Shown here: positions 1 through 8,646 of the stretch, one piece after another
Numbering within the stretch: the first letter of the stretch is position 1
Layout: the number at the start of each line of letters is the position of its first letter
Assembly: GCF_019711565.1 (NCBI RefSeq)
Contig: NZ_JAIGNN010000002.1
Coordinates: 434,001-498,000, forward strand
Direction of reading: 5' to 3'
Source of the DNA: Qipengyuania proteolytica
GTDB lineage: Bacteria; Pseudomonadota; Alphaproteobacteria; Sphingomonadales; Sphingomonadaceae
DNA: 64,000 bases
Notes under the pieces: model-generated
The model's input: only the letters and a program-made list of their open reading frames with translations
What the model was told of the DNA's origin: nothing
Databases searched by the model: none
Program-made: the position numbers and the translations under genes

Positions 1-749
1 CCCGCACCGCGCTCGTCTGCTTCCTCACCGCAGGCGATGGCGACACCGCGGCCAATCTCGACGCGCTGGTCGAGGGCGGCGCGGATGTGATCGAGCTGGG
101 GATGCCGTTCACCGATCCCATGGCCGATGGGCCGGCGATCCAGAAGGCCAATATCCGCTCGCTCGGCGCAGGAACGACCACCGCCGATGTGCTGCGCATC
201 GCGACCGAATTCCGCGGACGGCATCCCGACGTCCCGCTGGTGCTGATGGGCTATGCCAATCCCATGATCCGGCGAGGGCCGGAATGGTTTGCCTCTGCCG
301 CCAAAGACGCTGGCGTTGATGGCGTGATCTGTGTCGATATCCCGCCCGAAGAAGACGATGCACTCGGCCCGGCACTGCGCGAAGCGGGCATCGCCCCGAT
401 CCGCCTCGCCACGCCGACCACGGACGACAAGCGCCTGCCTGCCGTGGTCGATGGCAGCGAGGGCTTCCTCTATTACGTCGCGGTCGCAGGTATCACCGGC
501 ATGCAGCAAGCGGCGATCGAGTCGATCGAGGCCAATGTCAGCCGCATCAAACGTTCGACCGACATTCCCGTCGCAGTCGGCTTCGGCGTGCGCACGCCGG
601 AACAGGCTGGCGAAATCGCGCGCGTGGCCGATGGCGTGGTGGTCGGCTCGGCGCTGGTTGAGCTGGTCGCCGAGCACGGCGCGAATGCTCCGGCGAAGCT
701 GCGCGAACTCACATCTGCATTGTCACAGGCGGTCCGTACGGCCCGCTAG
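1..749 (+). CDS. trpA: Tryptophan synthase alpha subunit (5' end outside the window)
   Basis: This is the alpha subunit of tryptophan synthase, which splits indole-3-glycerol phosphate into indole and glyceraldehyde-3-phosphate in the cytoplasm and passes indole to TrpB. The reading frame is open from base 3, so the true start lies before the window. Near the visible start the motifs VIELGMPF and DPMADGP carry the catalytic Glu and Asp of the family. GITGMQ and the C-terminal GFGVRTPEQ and VGSALVE segments form the phosphate-binding part of the TIM barrel. Only about 20-25 N-terminal residues seem to be missing. It is followed by accD and folC, an order common in alphaproteobacteria. The call is secure. 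Confidence 0.97.
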   Translation, partial: RTALVCFLTAGDGDTAANLDALVEGGADVIELGMPFTDPMADGPAIQKANIRSLGAGTTTADVLRIATEFRGRHPDVPLVLMGYANPMIRRGPEWFASAAKDAGVDGVICVDIPPEEDDALGPALREAGIAPIRLATPTTDDKRLPAVVDGSEGFLYYVAVAGITGMQQAAIESIEANVSRIKRSTDIPVAVGFGVRTPEQAGEIARVADGVVVGSALVELVAEHGANAPAKLRELTSALSQAVRTAR

Positions 750-757
750 CTTCCGAA

Positions 758-834
758 GTCATTGCGAGCGTAGCGACGCAATCCGGTCCTGCGCTCGCTG
801 GATTGCCGCGTCGCCTGCGGCTCCTCGCAATGAC
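758..834. repeat. Imperfect palindromic intergenic repeat
   Basis: The trpA-accD gap holds two inverted arms. The left arm (758-784) begins GTCATTGCGAGCG and the right arm (800-834) ends CTCCTCGCAATGAC. The arms pair over their outer ends and again over GCAATCC/GGATTGC, which would give a long hairpin in RNA or single-stranded DNA. Sequences of this CATTGCGAGG...CCTCGCAATG type are known as dispersed palindromes in many bacterial genomes. I saw no second copy in this window. Confidence 0.7.
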
Positions 835-877
835 TGAGTGTTTGAGGTTTCGCACAACCGGATTATAGGCCCACCGC

Positions 878-1726
878 ATGAACTGGTTCACCCGCGTCCG
901 CAATTCGCTCCCCTTTTCGGCCAAGCGCACCACCGACAAGGACCTGTGGGTCAAATGCCCCGGGTGCCAGCAGATGGTCTTCGCGCAGGAATACGAGGAC
1001 AACGCCTACGTCTGCCCGCGCTGCGACCACCACGGCCGGATCGGCGCGGACGAGCGCCTGCGACAGCTGCTCGACGCAGGTTATGAAGTCCTCCCCATTC
1101 CCGAGGTCAAGGAAGACCCGCTCAAGTTCCGCGACACGGCGAAATATACGGATCGGCTCAAGAAGGCGCGCGCGGCCAATCCGCACAAGGATGCCTTCCT
1201 CGTCGGCTCCGGCGCGATCGAGGGCAAGTCGGCCGTCGTCGGCGTGCAGGACTTCGGCTTCATGGGCGGATCCATGGGCATGGCCGTGGGCACCGCCTTC
1301 TGCCAGGGGGCGGAGCGCGCACTCAAGCGCCGCTGCCCCTACGTCGTCGTGACCGCAGCGGGTGGCGCGCGCATGCAGGAGGGCATTCTAAGCCTGATGC
1401 AGATGCCCAAGGCGACCGTGATGACGCGCCGCCTGAAAGAGGCCGGCCTGCCCTATATCGTGCTGCTGACCGACCCGACCACCGGCGGCGTTACCGCGAG
1501 CTACGCCATGCTGGGCGATATTCACATTGCCGAGCCCGGTGCGCTCATCGGCTTCGCCGGCCAGCGCGTGATCCAGGACACGATCCGCGAGCAGCTGCCC
1601 GATGGCTTCCAGCGCGCCGAATACCTGCACAAGCACGGCATGGTCGACATGGTTGTCCACCGCCACGAGCTGAAGGACACGCTGGCGACGGTGCTGGATT
1701 ACCTGGCCCCCGCCGAGGCTGCCTGA
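878..1726 (+). CDS. accD: Acetyl-CoA carboxylase carboxyltransferase subunit beta
   Basis: AccD is the beta half of the carboxyltransferase that moves the carboxyl group from carboxybiotin to acetyl-CoA, giving malonyl-CoA for fatty-acid synthesis. The 282-residue protein has the N-terminal zinc ribbon of the bacterial subunit, with Cys27, Cys30, Cys46 and Cys49. The crotonase-fold carboxyltransferase core follows, with the GGARMQEG and [10 protein letters not shown] segments that build the active site. The length is usual for the family. It lies 9 bp before folC and probably shares its transcript. No strong ribosome site precedes the ATG, but the N-terminus fits the family. Confidence 0.97.
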   Translation: MNWFTRVRNSLPFSAKRTTDKDLWVKCPGCQQMVFAQEYEDNAYVCPRCDHHGRIGADERLRQLLDAGYEVLPIPEVKEDPLKFRDTAKYTDRLKKARAANPHKDAFLVGSGAIEGKSAVVGVQDFGFMGGSMGMAVGTAFCQGAERALKRRCPYVVVTAAGGARMQEGILSLMQMPKATVMTRRLKEAGLPYIVLLTDPTTGGVTASYAMLGDIHIAEPGALIGFAGQRVIQDTIREQLPDGFQRAEYLHKHGMVDMVVHRHELKDTLATVLDYLAPAEAA

Positions 1727-1734
1727 GCCGCACC

Positions 1735-2994
1735 ATGCGGGACTTCGCCCGCTCCGACAGTCCCGACGTCCAGCGCCAGCTCGACCGACTGGGTGCGCTC
1801 TCCGTGCCGCAGGGTCGGCTGGGCCTCGACACCGTCCGCGCGCTGCTCGCCCGCCTCGGTGATCCACACAAGCGCCTGCCGCCGGTCTTCCATGTGGCCG
1901 GGACCAACGGCAAAGGGTCGACCTGCGCCTTCCTGCGCGCGATGCTGGAGGCGCAAGGTTACAGGGTCCACGTCACAACCAGCCCGCATTTGGTGCGCTA
2001 CAATGAACGTATTCGTGTCGCGGGCGAACTGATCTCCGACGAGCGGCTAGCTGCAGTGCTGGCGGAGGTCCTCGATGTCGGTGAGGATCTCGAGCCGAGT
2101 TTCTTCGAAGTCACCATCGCCGCCGCTTTCCTGGAATTCGCTCGCGTGGCTGCCGATGCCTGCGTGGTCGAGGTGGGTCTCGGCGGCCGCTTCGATGCGA
2201 CCAATGTGCTGGAACCGGAGGCGCTCGCCGCCTGCGGCATTGCAGCGCTTGGGATCGACCATGAGCGGTTCCTGCTCGTTCCGGAGGGTGGCGTCCCGGC
2301 CGAACCGATGGCGCGGATTGCATTCGAGAAGGCAGGGATTGCAAAGCCTCGGGTGCCGCTCGTGACGCTCTGGCCGACCTATCCCGCAGAAGCGCAGGCC
2401 GCCATCGCCGCGGTGGCCACGCGTACTGGCGCGAAGCTTCACGCGGTTGCGGCCAGCGCCGCTGACGAACTCGCGGCGGGACCGCTCGGCATGCCCGGCG
2501 CGCACCAGCAATGGAATGCCGCCCTCGCCATCGCGATGCTCTCCCATCAGGATCGCCTCGCGGTCTCCGAGGGAGCTGTCCAAAAGGGGCTTGCTGAAGC
2601 CACCTGGCCCGCACGGCTCCAGCGCCTAGCACCCGGGCCGCTGATCGGCGAGCGCGAGACCTGGCTAGATGGCGGACACAACCGCTCGGCCGGCGAGATG
2701 CTTGCGAGGCACTTTCGCGGGAAAAGGGTTCATCTGGTTATCGGCATGATCGAAGCGAAGGATCCCGCAGGCATGATCGAACCGCTGAAAGACTCCATCG
2801 CCAGCCTAACGGTCGTCCCGGTGCCGGGTCACGATTGGCATCCGGCGGAGGCCTTCGGACCGGCAGCTGTCGCGGCTCCGGGTGTTGCCGACGCGCTGGC
2901 CAGCCTGCCCTATGACCGACGCCCCGTGCTCATCGCAGGATCGCTTTATCTCGCGGGAGAGGTGCTGCGCCAGAACGGCGAAGCGCCCGACTGA
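1735..2994 (+). CDS. folC: Bifunctional folylpolyglutamate synthase/dihydrofolate synthase
   Basis: FolC joins dihydropteroate to glutamate to make dihydrofolate and then adds further glutamates, using ATP, in the cytoplasm. The 419-residue protein shows the Mur-ligase-type P-loop HVAGTNGKGST at about residues 53-63, the TSPHL and YNERI folate-binding segments, and the VEVGLGGRFDATN block that holds the Mg-binding glutamate. The C-terminal ligase domain contains the WLDGGHN motif. The start ATG is 9 bp after accD, and the gene ends 7 bp before the convergent PilZ gene. The length is normal. Confidence 0.96.
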   Translation: MRDFARSDSPDVQRQLDRLGALSVPQGRLGLDTVRALLARLGDPHKRLPPVFHVAGTNGKGSTCAFLRAMLEAQGYRVHVTTSPHLVRYNERIRVAGELISDERLAAVLAEVLDVGEDLEPSFFEVTIAAAFLEFARVAADACVVEVGLGGRFDATNVLEPEALAACGIAALGIDHERFLLVPEGGVPAEPMARIAFEKAGIAKPRVPLVTLWPTYPAEAQAAIAAVATRTGAKLHAVAASAADELAAGPLGMPGAHQQWNAALAIAMLSHQDRLAVSEGAVQKGLAEATWPARLQRLAPGPLIGERETWLDGGHNRSAGEMLARHFRGKRVHLVIGMIEAKDPAGMIEPLKDSIASLTVVPVPGHDWHPAEAFGPAAVAAPGVADALASLPYDRRPVLIAGSLYLAGEVLRQNGEAPD

Positions 2995-3000
2995 ACCCGG

Positions 3001-3396
3001 TCAGCCGGTCGGATAAATGCCCCGCGCCCAGAGCTTCGCGGCCACCCGCAACTCATCGAAATCCCGCCGCACCATGATCGGAGCCTGCGCCTTCGTTTCC
3101 TTGATAATGCTCGCTCGAAGCGGTTCCTCGAACTCGATGCCAAGGTGCTGTCCCTTGCGCCAACTGACTCGACCGAAGCCTTCGAACCTGAGCCAGGTCA
3201 GGAAGCAGTCGTCGATATCGAAGTCCTGCTTCGCGTCGACCTCGAGCACCACGATGTGCGCACCGCCTTGCGACAGGTCGACGATTTCGACGCGCTTGCG
3301 CCCTTCGAGGGTTTCGAGATGGCCGAGTACGCCGAGCGGCAGGCGCAAGTAATCGCGCTCTTTATGCGGCAGGGACTCTTCGTGCATACCCGACAT
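3001..3396 (-). CDS. PilZ domain protein, probable c-di-GMP receptor
   Basis: This is a 131-residue single-domain protein. It has an arginine-containing N-terminal segment (KERDYLRLP) and the DLSQGGAHI motif, which together resemble the RxxxR and (D/N)xSxxG signature by which PilZ domains bind cyclic di-GMP. The first part of the signature is less exact than usual, so binding is likely rather than certain. A cytoplasmic protein is expected because no signal peptide or membrane segment is visible. Two in-frame ATGs (residues 1 and 4) are possible starts and neither has a strong ribosome site. It is convergent with folC. The process it controls cannot be told from the context. Confidence 0.8.
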   Translation of the reverse strand: MSGMHEESLPHKERDYLRLPLGVLGHLETLEGRKRVEIVDLSQGGAHIVVLEVDAKQDFDIDDCFLTWLRFEGFGRVSWRKGQHLGIEFEEPLRASIIKETKAQAPIMVRRDFDELRVAAKLWARGIYPTG

Positions 3397-3460
3397 GACT
3401 GCGGGTCATACGGTATCAGTGGTTACCGTTGTTTAAACGCAAGAAAGGCTTCGGTGACGC

Positions 3461-5182
3461 CTATTCGGCAGGAGCAACTTCACCAGCTTCCGGGGCCACG
3501 ACACCTGCCGCATCTTTGCCACGACTTTCGCGCCACCATTCGATGCACACGAGCACTGCAGCGCCCAGCCCGATCCACGTGGTCAGGACGAAGACGTCGT
3601 AATACCCCTGCTTCTCGATCATTTCGCCCAGCGCGCCGCGGCCCAATGTGCCGACCAGTAGTGTGAGCGACGACAGCAGCGCATATTGCACCGCGCTGAA
3701 CTTCTTCGAAACGATGGAGGACAGCCAGGCAATATACGCAGCACCGGCGATGCCGATCGCCAGGTTTTCGAATGCGATGGTGATGGTCAGCTTGGCGAGC
3801 GCCGCGTCGCCGATGCCGGGCACCTGTTCGATCAGGGAGGTGAAGCCGATCGCATTGCTGAAGGCCTGCATGTTCGCCCCGCCGTTCGCCATGTCGGCAT
3901 AGAGGAGATTGGTCAGCGCGGCGAGGATACCGCCGATCAGCAGAGTCGGCATCCGGCCGATGGCCGTCAGCAGGAAGCCGCCCAGCGCCAGGCCTGCGAT
4001 GATCGCGCCGACGCCGAAAAATTTCGAAGCAAAGGCCACGTCGTCATTCGTGTACTGCAACTCGCCGAGATAAAACGGATAGGCGAAGGTGCCCCAGATC
4101 GCATCGCAGATCCGATAGGTGAGGACCACCGCCAGGATCAGCACCAGCGACCAGCCCATCCGTCCGACGAACTCCACCAGCGGAAGCACCAGCGCGCGGT
4201 AGAGGTGGTCGAGCGCATAGGCCCCGCCGCTCGCGGCAGGCGCGTCTTCGACGAGCAGGTGTCTGCCCTGCTTCTTCTGCGAGGCCAGCCAGCCGGCGAT
4301 CAGGGCCGGAAGGACGATCGTCGCAACGATGATCCAGGGTCCGATGTTCAGCGTGAAGTCGGTCGGGTTCGGCCGGTCCTCCGGCGCATAGGTCATCGAC
4401 ATGATCATGAAGGCGAGCACTGTGCCGATGGCCACCGCCCACAGCAGGCCGACCAGCACGAGCGCACGATTGCGGACGGCAGGGTTCAACTCGCCCGCAC
4501 GGCGCAGCGCACGGACCTGCTCGTCGCCCTCGCCCAATTCCGCCGCGCCTTCCGCGTTCGGGGCCCACAGGCCGACCACGCCGACCGCGAGCAGGATGCC
4601 GCCCATCATCATGTAAGTCTCGGGCCAGCCGATGCGCGCCGCGATGATCAGGCCGAGTGCACCGCCGACGAGCGACGAAAGCCGGTAACCCATCTGGTAG
4701 ACGGTCGAGAGGATATCGATCGTTGCCGTCTCGTCCGCCACGTCGATCCGCCAGGCGTTGATCGCGATGTCCTGCGTCGCGCTGGCAAAGGCGCCGATCC
4801 CCGCCAGCAGCGAGAACATGCCGAGCTGCGTGCGCGGTTCGAGCGCGCTCATCGTCACCAGGATCGTCCCCAGCAGCAATTGCATCGGCACGATCCACTG
4901 CTTGCGCCTGCCCAGCTTGCGAAGCACTGGCAGGTCGACCTTGTCGATCAGCGGCGACCACAAGAACTGGAAGGCATAAGCGAGCCCGATGAGCGAGAAG
5001 ATGCCCATCGTCTCGAGGTCGACTTCCGCTTCGCTCAGCCAGGCGAACAGCGTGCCGAGAAACAGCGCGAAGGGCAGGCCGCTGGCAAACCCGAACAGCA
5101 GCATGAAGCCGGTCTTGCGGTTGCCGAGCGCCATGCCGAGCGCCCGCCACGCCGATACCTTCTTCTGTGCGACCTCTGCCAT
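3461..5182 (-). CDS. AmpG-like MFS permease
   Basis: This 573-residue, multi-helix protein belongs to the major facilitator superfamily. Its N-terminus (FGFASGLPFALFLGTLFAWL) closely recalls AmpG, the inner-membrane importer of anhydromuropeptides for cell-wall recycling, as do the SPLIDKVDLP loop and the GAFASATQDIAINAWRID block. It is about 80 residues longer than E. coli AmpG. The extra length lies in a central loop around residues 280-320 and a Glu/Ala-rich cytoplasmic tail. Muropeptide transport is inferred from family resemblance, and other PAT-family substrates are possible. No other peptidoglycan-recycling gene is adjacent. Confidence 0.85.
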   Translation of the reverse strand: MAEVAQKKVSAWRALGMALGNRKTGFMLLFGFASGLPFALFLGTLFAWLSEAEVDLETMGIFSLIGLAYAFQFLWSPLIDKVDLPVLRKLGRRKQWIVPMQLLLGTILVTMSALEPRTQLGMFSLLAGIGAFASATQDIAINAWRIDVADETATIDILSTVYQMGYRLSSLVGGALGLIIAARIGWPETYMMMGGILLAVGVVGLWAPNAEGAAELGEGDEQVRALRRAGELNPAVRNRALVLVGLLWAVAIGTVLAFMIMSMTYAPEDRPNPTDFTLNIGPWIIVATIVLPALIAGWLASQKKQGRHLLVEDAPAASGGAYALDHLYRALVLPLVEFVGRMGWSLVLILAVVLTYRICDAIWGTFAYPFYLGELQYTNDDVAFASKFFGVGAIIAGLALGGFLLTAIGRMPTLLIGGILAALTNLLYADMANGGANMQAFSNAIGFTSLIEQVPGIGDAALAKLTITIAFENLAIGIAGAAYIAWLSSIVSKKFSAVQYALLSSLTLLVGTLGRGALGEMIEKQGYYDVFVLTTWIGLGAAVLVCIEWWRESRGKDAAGVVAPEAGEVAPAE

Positions 5183-5255
5183 TCCCTAGCGTCCTTCCGT
5201 TTCGCCCGCTTTTTTGCGACACTAGCCGCGAGAGAGAGCGAGAGGAACAGCCGTC

Positions 5256-6419
5256 ATGAGCGCTGTCGACACCAAACATTCCGCCCGCCGCCCGACCGAC
5301 GGCATGCTGGCACTGGCAAGGGATATTGCCGAAGGGCGCAAGCGTGACGCGGCCGAGGCCAGCACGGTGCCCGCGCGAGTCTATATCGATCCTGAATACT
5401 GGGCGCGCGAGAAGGCGGCGATCTACGACCGGCTGCCGCAGATCCTGTGCCCGTCGGCGCTGCTGCCCGATCCGGGCATGGCGGTGCCGCACGATGCGAC
5501 CGGGCGCCCGCTGCTGATCACGCGCGACAGCGATGGCAAGGCGCATGTCTTCCTCAACGTCTGTCGTCACCGCGGCACGCGGCTGGTCGAAGGCGGCGAG
5601 GTGCAATGCGCGAAGAAGCTCGTCTGCCCCTATCACGCCTGGACCTACTCCGTAGATGGTCGACTTCTTGCCCTGCCCCGTCCGGACACCTTCCCCGGCC
5701 TCGACAAGAGCGACTACGGCCTGATCGAGCTGCCCTCGACGGAGACCGGCGGGCTGATCTGGTTCTGCCCGCAGGAAGCGGCCGCAGACTTCACAGTGGC
5801 CGAAACGCTGGGTGCCGATTTCGACGCGCTTGGCATGGGCGAGCATGTCCTGTTCCGTCGCAAGACCCACGAGGTAGCGGGAAACTGGAAGCTGATCATG
5901 GATGCCTTCCTCGAAAGCTACCATGTAACCCGCCTTCACGCGAAGACCATCGGCCCCTTCTTCAAGGACGGCGCGACCAGCGGCGACATGATCGGCCCGC
6001 ATTCGCGAAGTGCGGTGGGGCGGCTCGAGGAGATGGAGGGCGCCGACCTGGAAAACATGGCCGAACTGCGCCGTGTGGTGACATTCGCCTACCAGCTCCT
6101 GCCCGGCGCACTCATCATCCCCAGCCCCGACTACATCAACGTCATGGTGATGATGCCGCAAGCGCACGACCGGACACTGGTGGAGGATTTCATGCTGATC
6201 CCCGAGCACCCTGCCACCGACAAGGCGCGCGACCATTGGGAACGCAGCTGGGCCCTGCTCGACGGAGGCGTGTTCGCGAGCGAGGACTTTCGCGCGGCCG
6301 AGCTGGGCCAGCAGGGCCTCTCGACCGGCGCGGTGCCACACCTCACGCTCGGCACGATGGAGGGCGGCATCCGGCGCTATCACGAGACGGTCGAGGAGGC
6401 CTTGCGCGCCGCCAACTGA
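5256..6419 (+). CDS. Rieske-type aromatic-ring-hydroxylating oxygenase, alpha subunit
   Basis: The 387-residue protein has an N-terminal Rieske [2Fe-2S] domain with Cys103-x-His105 and Cys124-x2-His127. It also has a C-terminal mononuclear-iron domain whose ESYHVTRLH motif supplies His223 and His228. This is the architecture of Rieske oxygenase alpha subunits, which activate O2 to hydroxylate or demethylate a substrate. The substrate cannot be read from the sequence. Neither a beta subunit nor a ferredoxin/reductase gene lies next to it, so the electron donors must be encoded elsewhere. It is divergent from the AmpG-like gene, and the start ATG has a GAGAGG-like ribosome site about 12 bp upstream. 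Confidence 0.9.
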   Translation: MSAVDTKHSARRPTDGMLALARDIAEGRKRDAAEASTVPARVYIDPEYWAREKAAIYDRLPQILCPSALLPDPGMAVPHDATGRPLLITRDSDGKAHVFLNVCRHRGTRLVEGGEVQCAKKLVCPYHAWTYSVDGRLLALPRPDTFPGLDKSDYGLIELPSTETGGLIWFCPQEAAADFTVAETLGADFDALGMGEHVLFRRKTHEVAGNWKLIMDAFLESYHVTRLHAKTIGPFFKDGATSGDMIGPHSRSAVGRLEEMEGADLENMAELRRVVTFAYQLLPGALIIPSPDYINVMVMMPQAHDRTLVEDFMLIPEHPATDKARDHWERSWALLDGGVFASEDFRAAELGQQGLSTGAVPHLTLGTMEGGIRRYHETVEEALRAAN

Positions 6420-6437
6420 GCGCCTAACCGCGCCAGC

Positions 6438-7205
6438 ATGTCCGACAATCGACTTCCCGAAGACGGCGACCGCATCGCCAAGCTGCTCGCGCGTGCGGGC
6501 ATTGCCAGCCGCCGCGAGATCGAGCGCATGATCGCCGACGGCCGCATCGCGATCGATGGCAAGGTGCTCGACACGCCTGCCGTCAAGCTGACCAGCCTGC
6601 GCGGGGTGACGGTGGACGGCAAGCCGGTCGGCAAGGCGGAGGACACGCGCCTATTCGCCTTCCACAAGCCCTCTAGCATGCTGACGACCGAGCATGACCC
6701 CAAGGGCCGCGCCACCATCTACGCGGCGCTGCGCAATGCGCTGCCCGAGGATGCGGGCCGCGTCATGCCCGTCGGCCGACTCGACTACAATACCGAAGGC
6801 TTGCTGCTGCTCACCAATGACGGCGAGATGAAGCGCGCGATGGAACTTCCCTCCAGCGGCGTCCCGCGCACCTACCGCGCCCGCGCCTTCGGCGATGTCA
6901 CGCAGGCACAGCTCGACGAGCTGATCGAGGGAATCGAAGTGGACGGCGTGCGGTACGGCCGGATCGAGGCCAATCTCGAACGCGGCTCGGGGCGCAACCG
7001 CTGGATCGAACTCACCTTGCGCGAAGGGAAGAACCGCGAGGTGCGCCGCGTGCTCGAACATCTCGGGCTGGAGGTTAACCGCCTGCTGCGTATCGGCTAC
7101 GGCCCCTTCCACATCGGCGACCTCCCGCGCGGTCAGGTGCTGGAAATCAAGCGCGGCGATGTCGAGAGCTTCAAGCGCGAACTGGCGCGCGGCGGTCGCT
7201 CGTGA
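6438..7205 (+). CDS. rluB: 23S rRNA pseudouridine synthase, RsuA/RluB family
   Basis: The protein (255 residues) starts with an S4 RNA-binding domain (about 10-60) followed by the pseudouridine synthase domain. The catalytic Asp116 lies in GRLDYNTEGLLLLTNDG, the signature of the RsuA/RluB/E/F group. RluB converts U2605 of 23S rRNA (E. coli numbering) to pseudouridine; assignment to RluB rather than RluE or RluF is by overall resemblance. Its stop codon overlaps the GTG start of rsmD by four bases (GTGA). The two rRNA-modification genes are therefore very likely co-transcribed and translationally coupled. Confidence 0.9.
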   Translation: MSDNRLPEDGDRIAKLLARAGIASRREIERMIADGRIAIDGKVLDTPAVKLTSLRGVTVDGKPVGKAEDTRLFAFHKPSSMLTTEHDPKGRATIYAALRNALPEDAGRVMPVGRLDYNTEGLLLLTNDGEMKRAMELPSSGVPRTYRARAFGDVTQAQLDELIEGIEVDGVRYGRIEANLERGSGRNRWIELTLREGKNREVRRVLEHLGLEVNRLLRIGYGPFHIGDLPRGQVLEIKRGDVESFKRELARGGRS

Positions 7206-7756
7206 GGATCATCGCCGGCGAATGGCGTGGGCGCAAGCTGGTCGCACCGCCGGGAGAACTGACCCGGCCCACGGCGGACCGGACGCGCGAAACGCTGTTC
7301 AGCATGCTCACCAGCCGTCTCGGCAGTTTCGAGGATCTGCATGTGCTCGACCTGTTCGCAGGCTCGGGCGCGCTGGGCCTCGAGGCGCTGTCGCGCGGGG
7401 CCGCCTCTTGCCTGTTCGTCGAGCAGGATGCCTCTGCGATCAAGGCGATCCGGGCGAATATCGACACGCTCGGCGCACGGCAGAAGACGACCGCGCAGCA
7501 GGGCTCGGTCATGAGCCTTGGTCCGGCGAAAGCGGCGCACCAGCTGATCCTGCTCGACCCCCCCTATGGCACAGGCGCGGGCGAGGTTGCGCTCGACCGC
7601 ATGCTGCGGCTCGGCTGGATCGACGGCTCGACCTGGATCGCGCTCGAAACGGGGGCGAAGGAAACGGTGACGGTGAAATCGCTCGAATGCGTGGCCGATC
7701 GCCGCGTCGGGAAAGCGCATCTCTGGCTGTTGCGTCTCTCGGCTACCGCCGCCTGA
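7202..7756 (+). CDS. rsmD: 16S rRNA (guanine(966)-N2)-methyltransferase RsmD
   Basis: RsmD methylates G966 of 16S rRNA with S-adenosylmethionine. The 184-residue protein has the N-terminal RIIAGEWRGRKL strand, the SAM-binding DLFAGSGALGLEALSRG loop at residues 50-66, and the DPPYG catalytic motif at 119-123, all typical of the family. The GTG start is chosen because it gives the standard N-terminus and overlaps the rluB stop. An intrinsic terminator follows 72 bp after the stop. The length is usual. Confidence 0.95.
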   Translation: MRIIAGEWRGRKLVAPPGELTRPTADRTRETLFSMLTSRLGSFEDLHVLDLFAGSGALGLEALSRGAASCLFVEQDASAIKAIRANIDTLGARQKTTAQQGSVMSLGPAKAAHQLILLDPPYGTGAGEVALDRMLRLGWIDGSTWIALETGAKETVTVKSLECVADRRVGKAHLWLLRLSATAA

Positions 7757-7827
7757 ACCCGAGCGCCGTGTTGTGTTGTCGGCAGGGACCCAGTGGTGCT
7801 CATCAAATGCGTACCGCACACAGAAAA

Positions 7828-7860
7828 GGGCGGAGCCGCCATGGCAGCTCCGCCCCCTCA
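7828..7860. terminator. Probable intrinsic terminator between rsmD and a convergent gene
   Basis: The arms GGGCGGAGC (7828-7836) and GCTCCGCCC (7847-7855) form a perfect 9-bp GC-rich stem with a 10-nt loop. On the minus strand the hairpin is followed by TTTTCT. It could therefore end the minus-strand secreted-protein transcript, and its stem may also stop the rluB-rsmD transcript. Confidence 0.65.
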
Positions 7861-7904
7861 AGCCTCGCAGCGGCCCAGTTCAGGCGCGCGAGTTTGACGA
7901 CTGA

Positions 7905-8522
7905 TCAGTTGTCCGGCTGCTCGGCCGGCAGCTTGCCCTTGATTTCGCTCGCGGGGCGACCCGGCCAGTATTCGAGCGGGCGATTGCCGGTCTTGTTCTT
8001 TTCCCAGCTGTTGATGCAGCCATCCTGCTGGTTCGGCGTGCAGACCGGAAGGTCAGCGCCAGCGGTCGGTGCCTGGTAGCCCGCCGGTGTCGTCTGAGTA
8101 ACTTCGCGGCTGACGAAACGCGGGCTCTGCGTGCTTGCCATAGCGGCGGCCGAAGTCGAAGCCATCGCGGTGGTCGAAGCCGAAGCGGCAGGCGTATTTG
8201 CATTCAGCTGCGCCGCGATCTGGGTCCATGCCTGCGCACGTGCGTCGGGCGTCATTTCATAGATACGAACCCGCTGCTCGTCGTTGAGCACCCACCAGCC
8301 GTCGATCTGGGCCGGCGTCAGCGTCCAGTAGTATTCCTGCACGCCATAGGGCCAAGCATCGTATGCGCTCTGGCGCTCGGCAGGCCAGCCGTCGTACATG
8401 CCCTGCTGGCTATCGGTCAGCACATAGACATTGCCATTGGAATCGACGGCGACGTCCTGGCCGACGGCGGGGACTGCGGTGAAGGCCAGCGCTGCTGCGC
8501 CAGCGAGGATAAGATTACGCAT
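7905..8522 (-). CDS. Secreted protein of unknown function
   Basis: I do not recognise a named family. The 205-residue product has a clear Sec signal peptide with probable cleavage after VPAVGQ or PAVG (about residue 21). The mature part is rich in Trp and Tyr (repeated W-P, Y-D-A-W and Y-Y-W stretches at 45-80). A low-complexity Ala/Ser/Thr linker follows (about 110-135), then a C-terminal part with two cysteines (VCTP and GCIN) that may form a disulfide. It should be periplasmic or on the cell surface. A GGAG-like ribosome site precedes the ATG. It is divergent from uvrD, so the 124-bp gap must hold both promoters. Confidence 0.8.
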   Translation of the reverse strand: MRNLILAGAAALAFTAVPAVGQDVAVDSNGNVYVLTDSQQGMYDGWPAERQSAYDAWPYGVQEYYWTLTPAQIDGWWVLNDEQRVRIYEMTPDARAQAWTQIAAQLNANTPAASASTTAMASTSAAAMASTQSPRFVSREVTQTTPAGYQAPTAGADLPVCTPNQQDGCINSWEKNKTGNRPLEYWPGRPASEIKGKLPAEQPDN

Positions 8523-8623
8523 TGGAGATCACTCCGTTTGTGATTGTCATTGGGGCATTTACGCAGAACGGGTCCGATGAGTTCCGTGAGGGGCTTGGGC
8601 CGGGGCTTGTGCTCCGCATCTTC

Positions 8624-8638
8624 GTTCCCTAGCTGTTC
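8624..8638 (+). promoter_or_regulatory. SOS box (LexA operator) of uvrD
   Basis: The sequence GTTC-CCTAGCT-GTTC matches the alphaproteobacterial LexA operator GTTC-N7-GTTC exactly. Its spacer resembles that of the recA operator in this window (GTTC-CCTACTT-GTTC, minus strand). It ends 8 bp before the uvrD ATG. A possible -35 (TTGTGC, 8607-8612) with a 17-bp spacer would place the -10 (TAGCTG, 8630-8635) inside the operator. LexA would then block the polymerase directly. That promoter reading is inference. Confidence 0.8.
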
Positions 8639-8646
8639 TGCACCCC

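Noticed and set aside
3686..5347. A 553-codon open frame on the plus strand
   Set aside because: It is antisense to the AmpG-like permease and full of Arg, His, Gln and Asp, a typical mirror of a membrane-protein gene.
4044..6383. A 779-codon open frame on the minus strand
   Set aside because: It overlaps the Rieske gene in antisense and the AmpG-like gene in another phase. Both real genes have full family motifs, while this frame has none.
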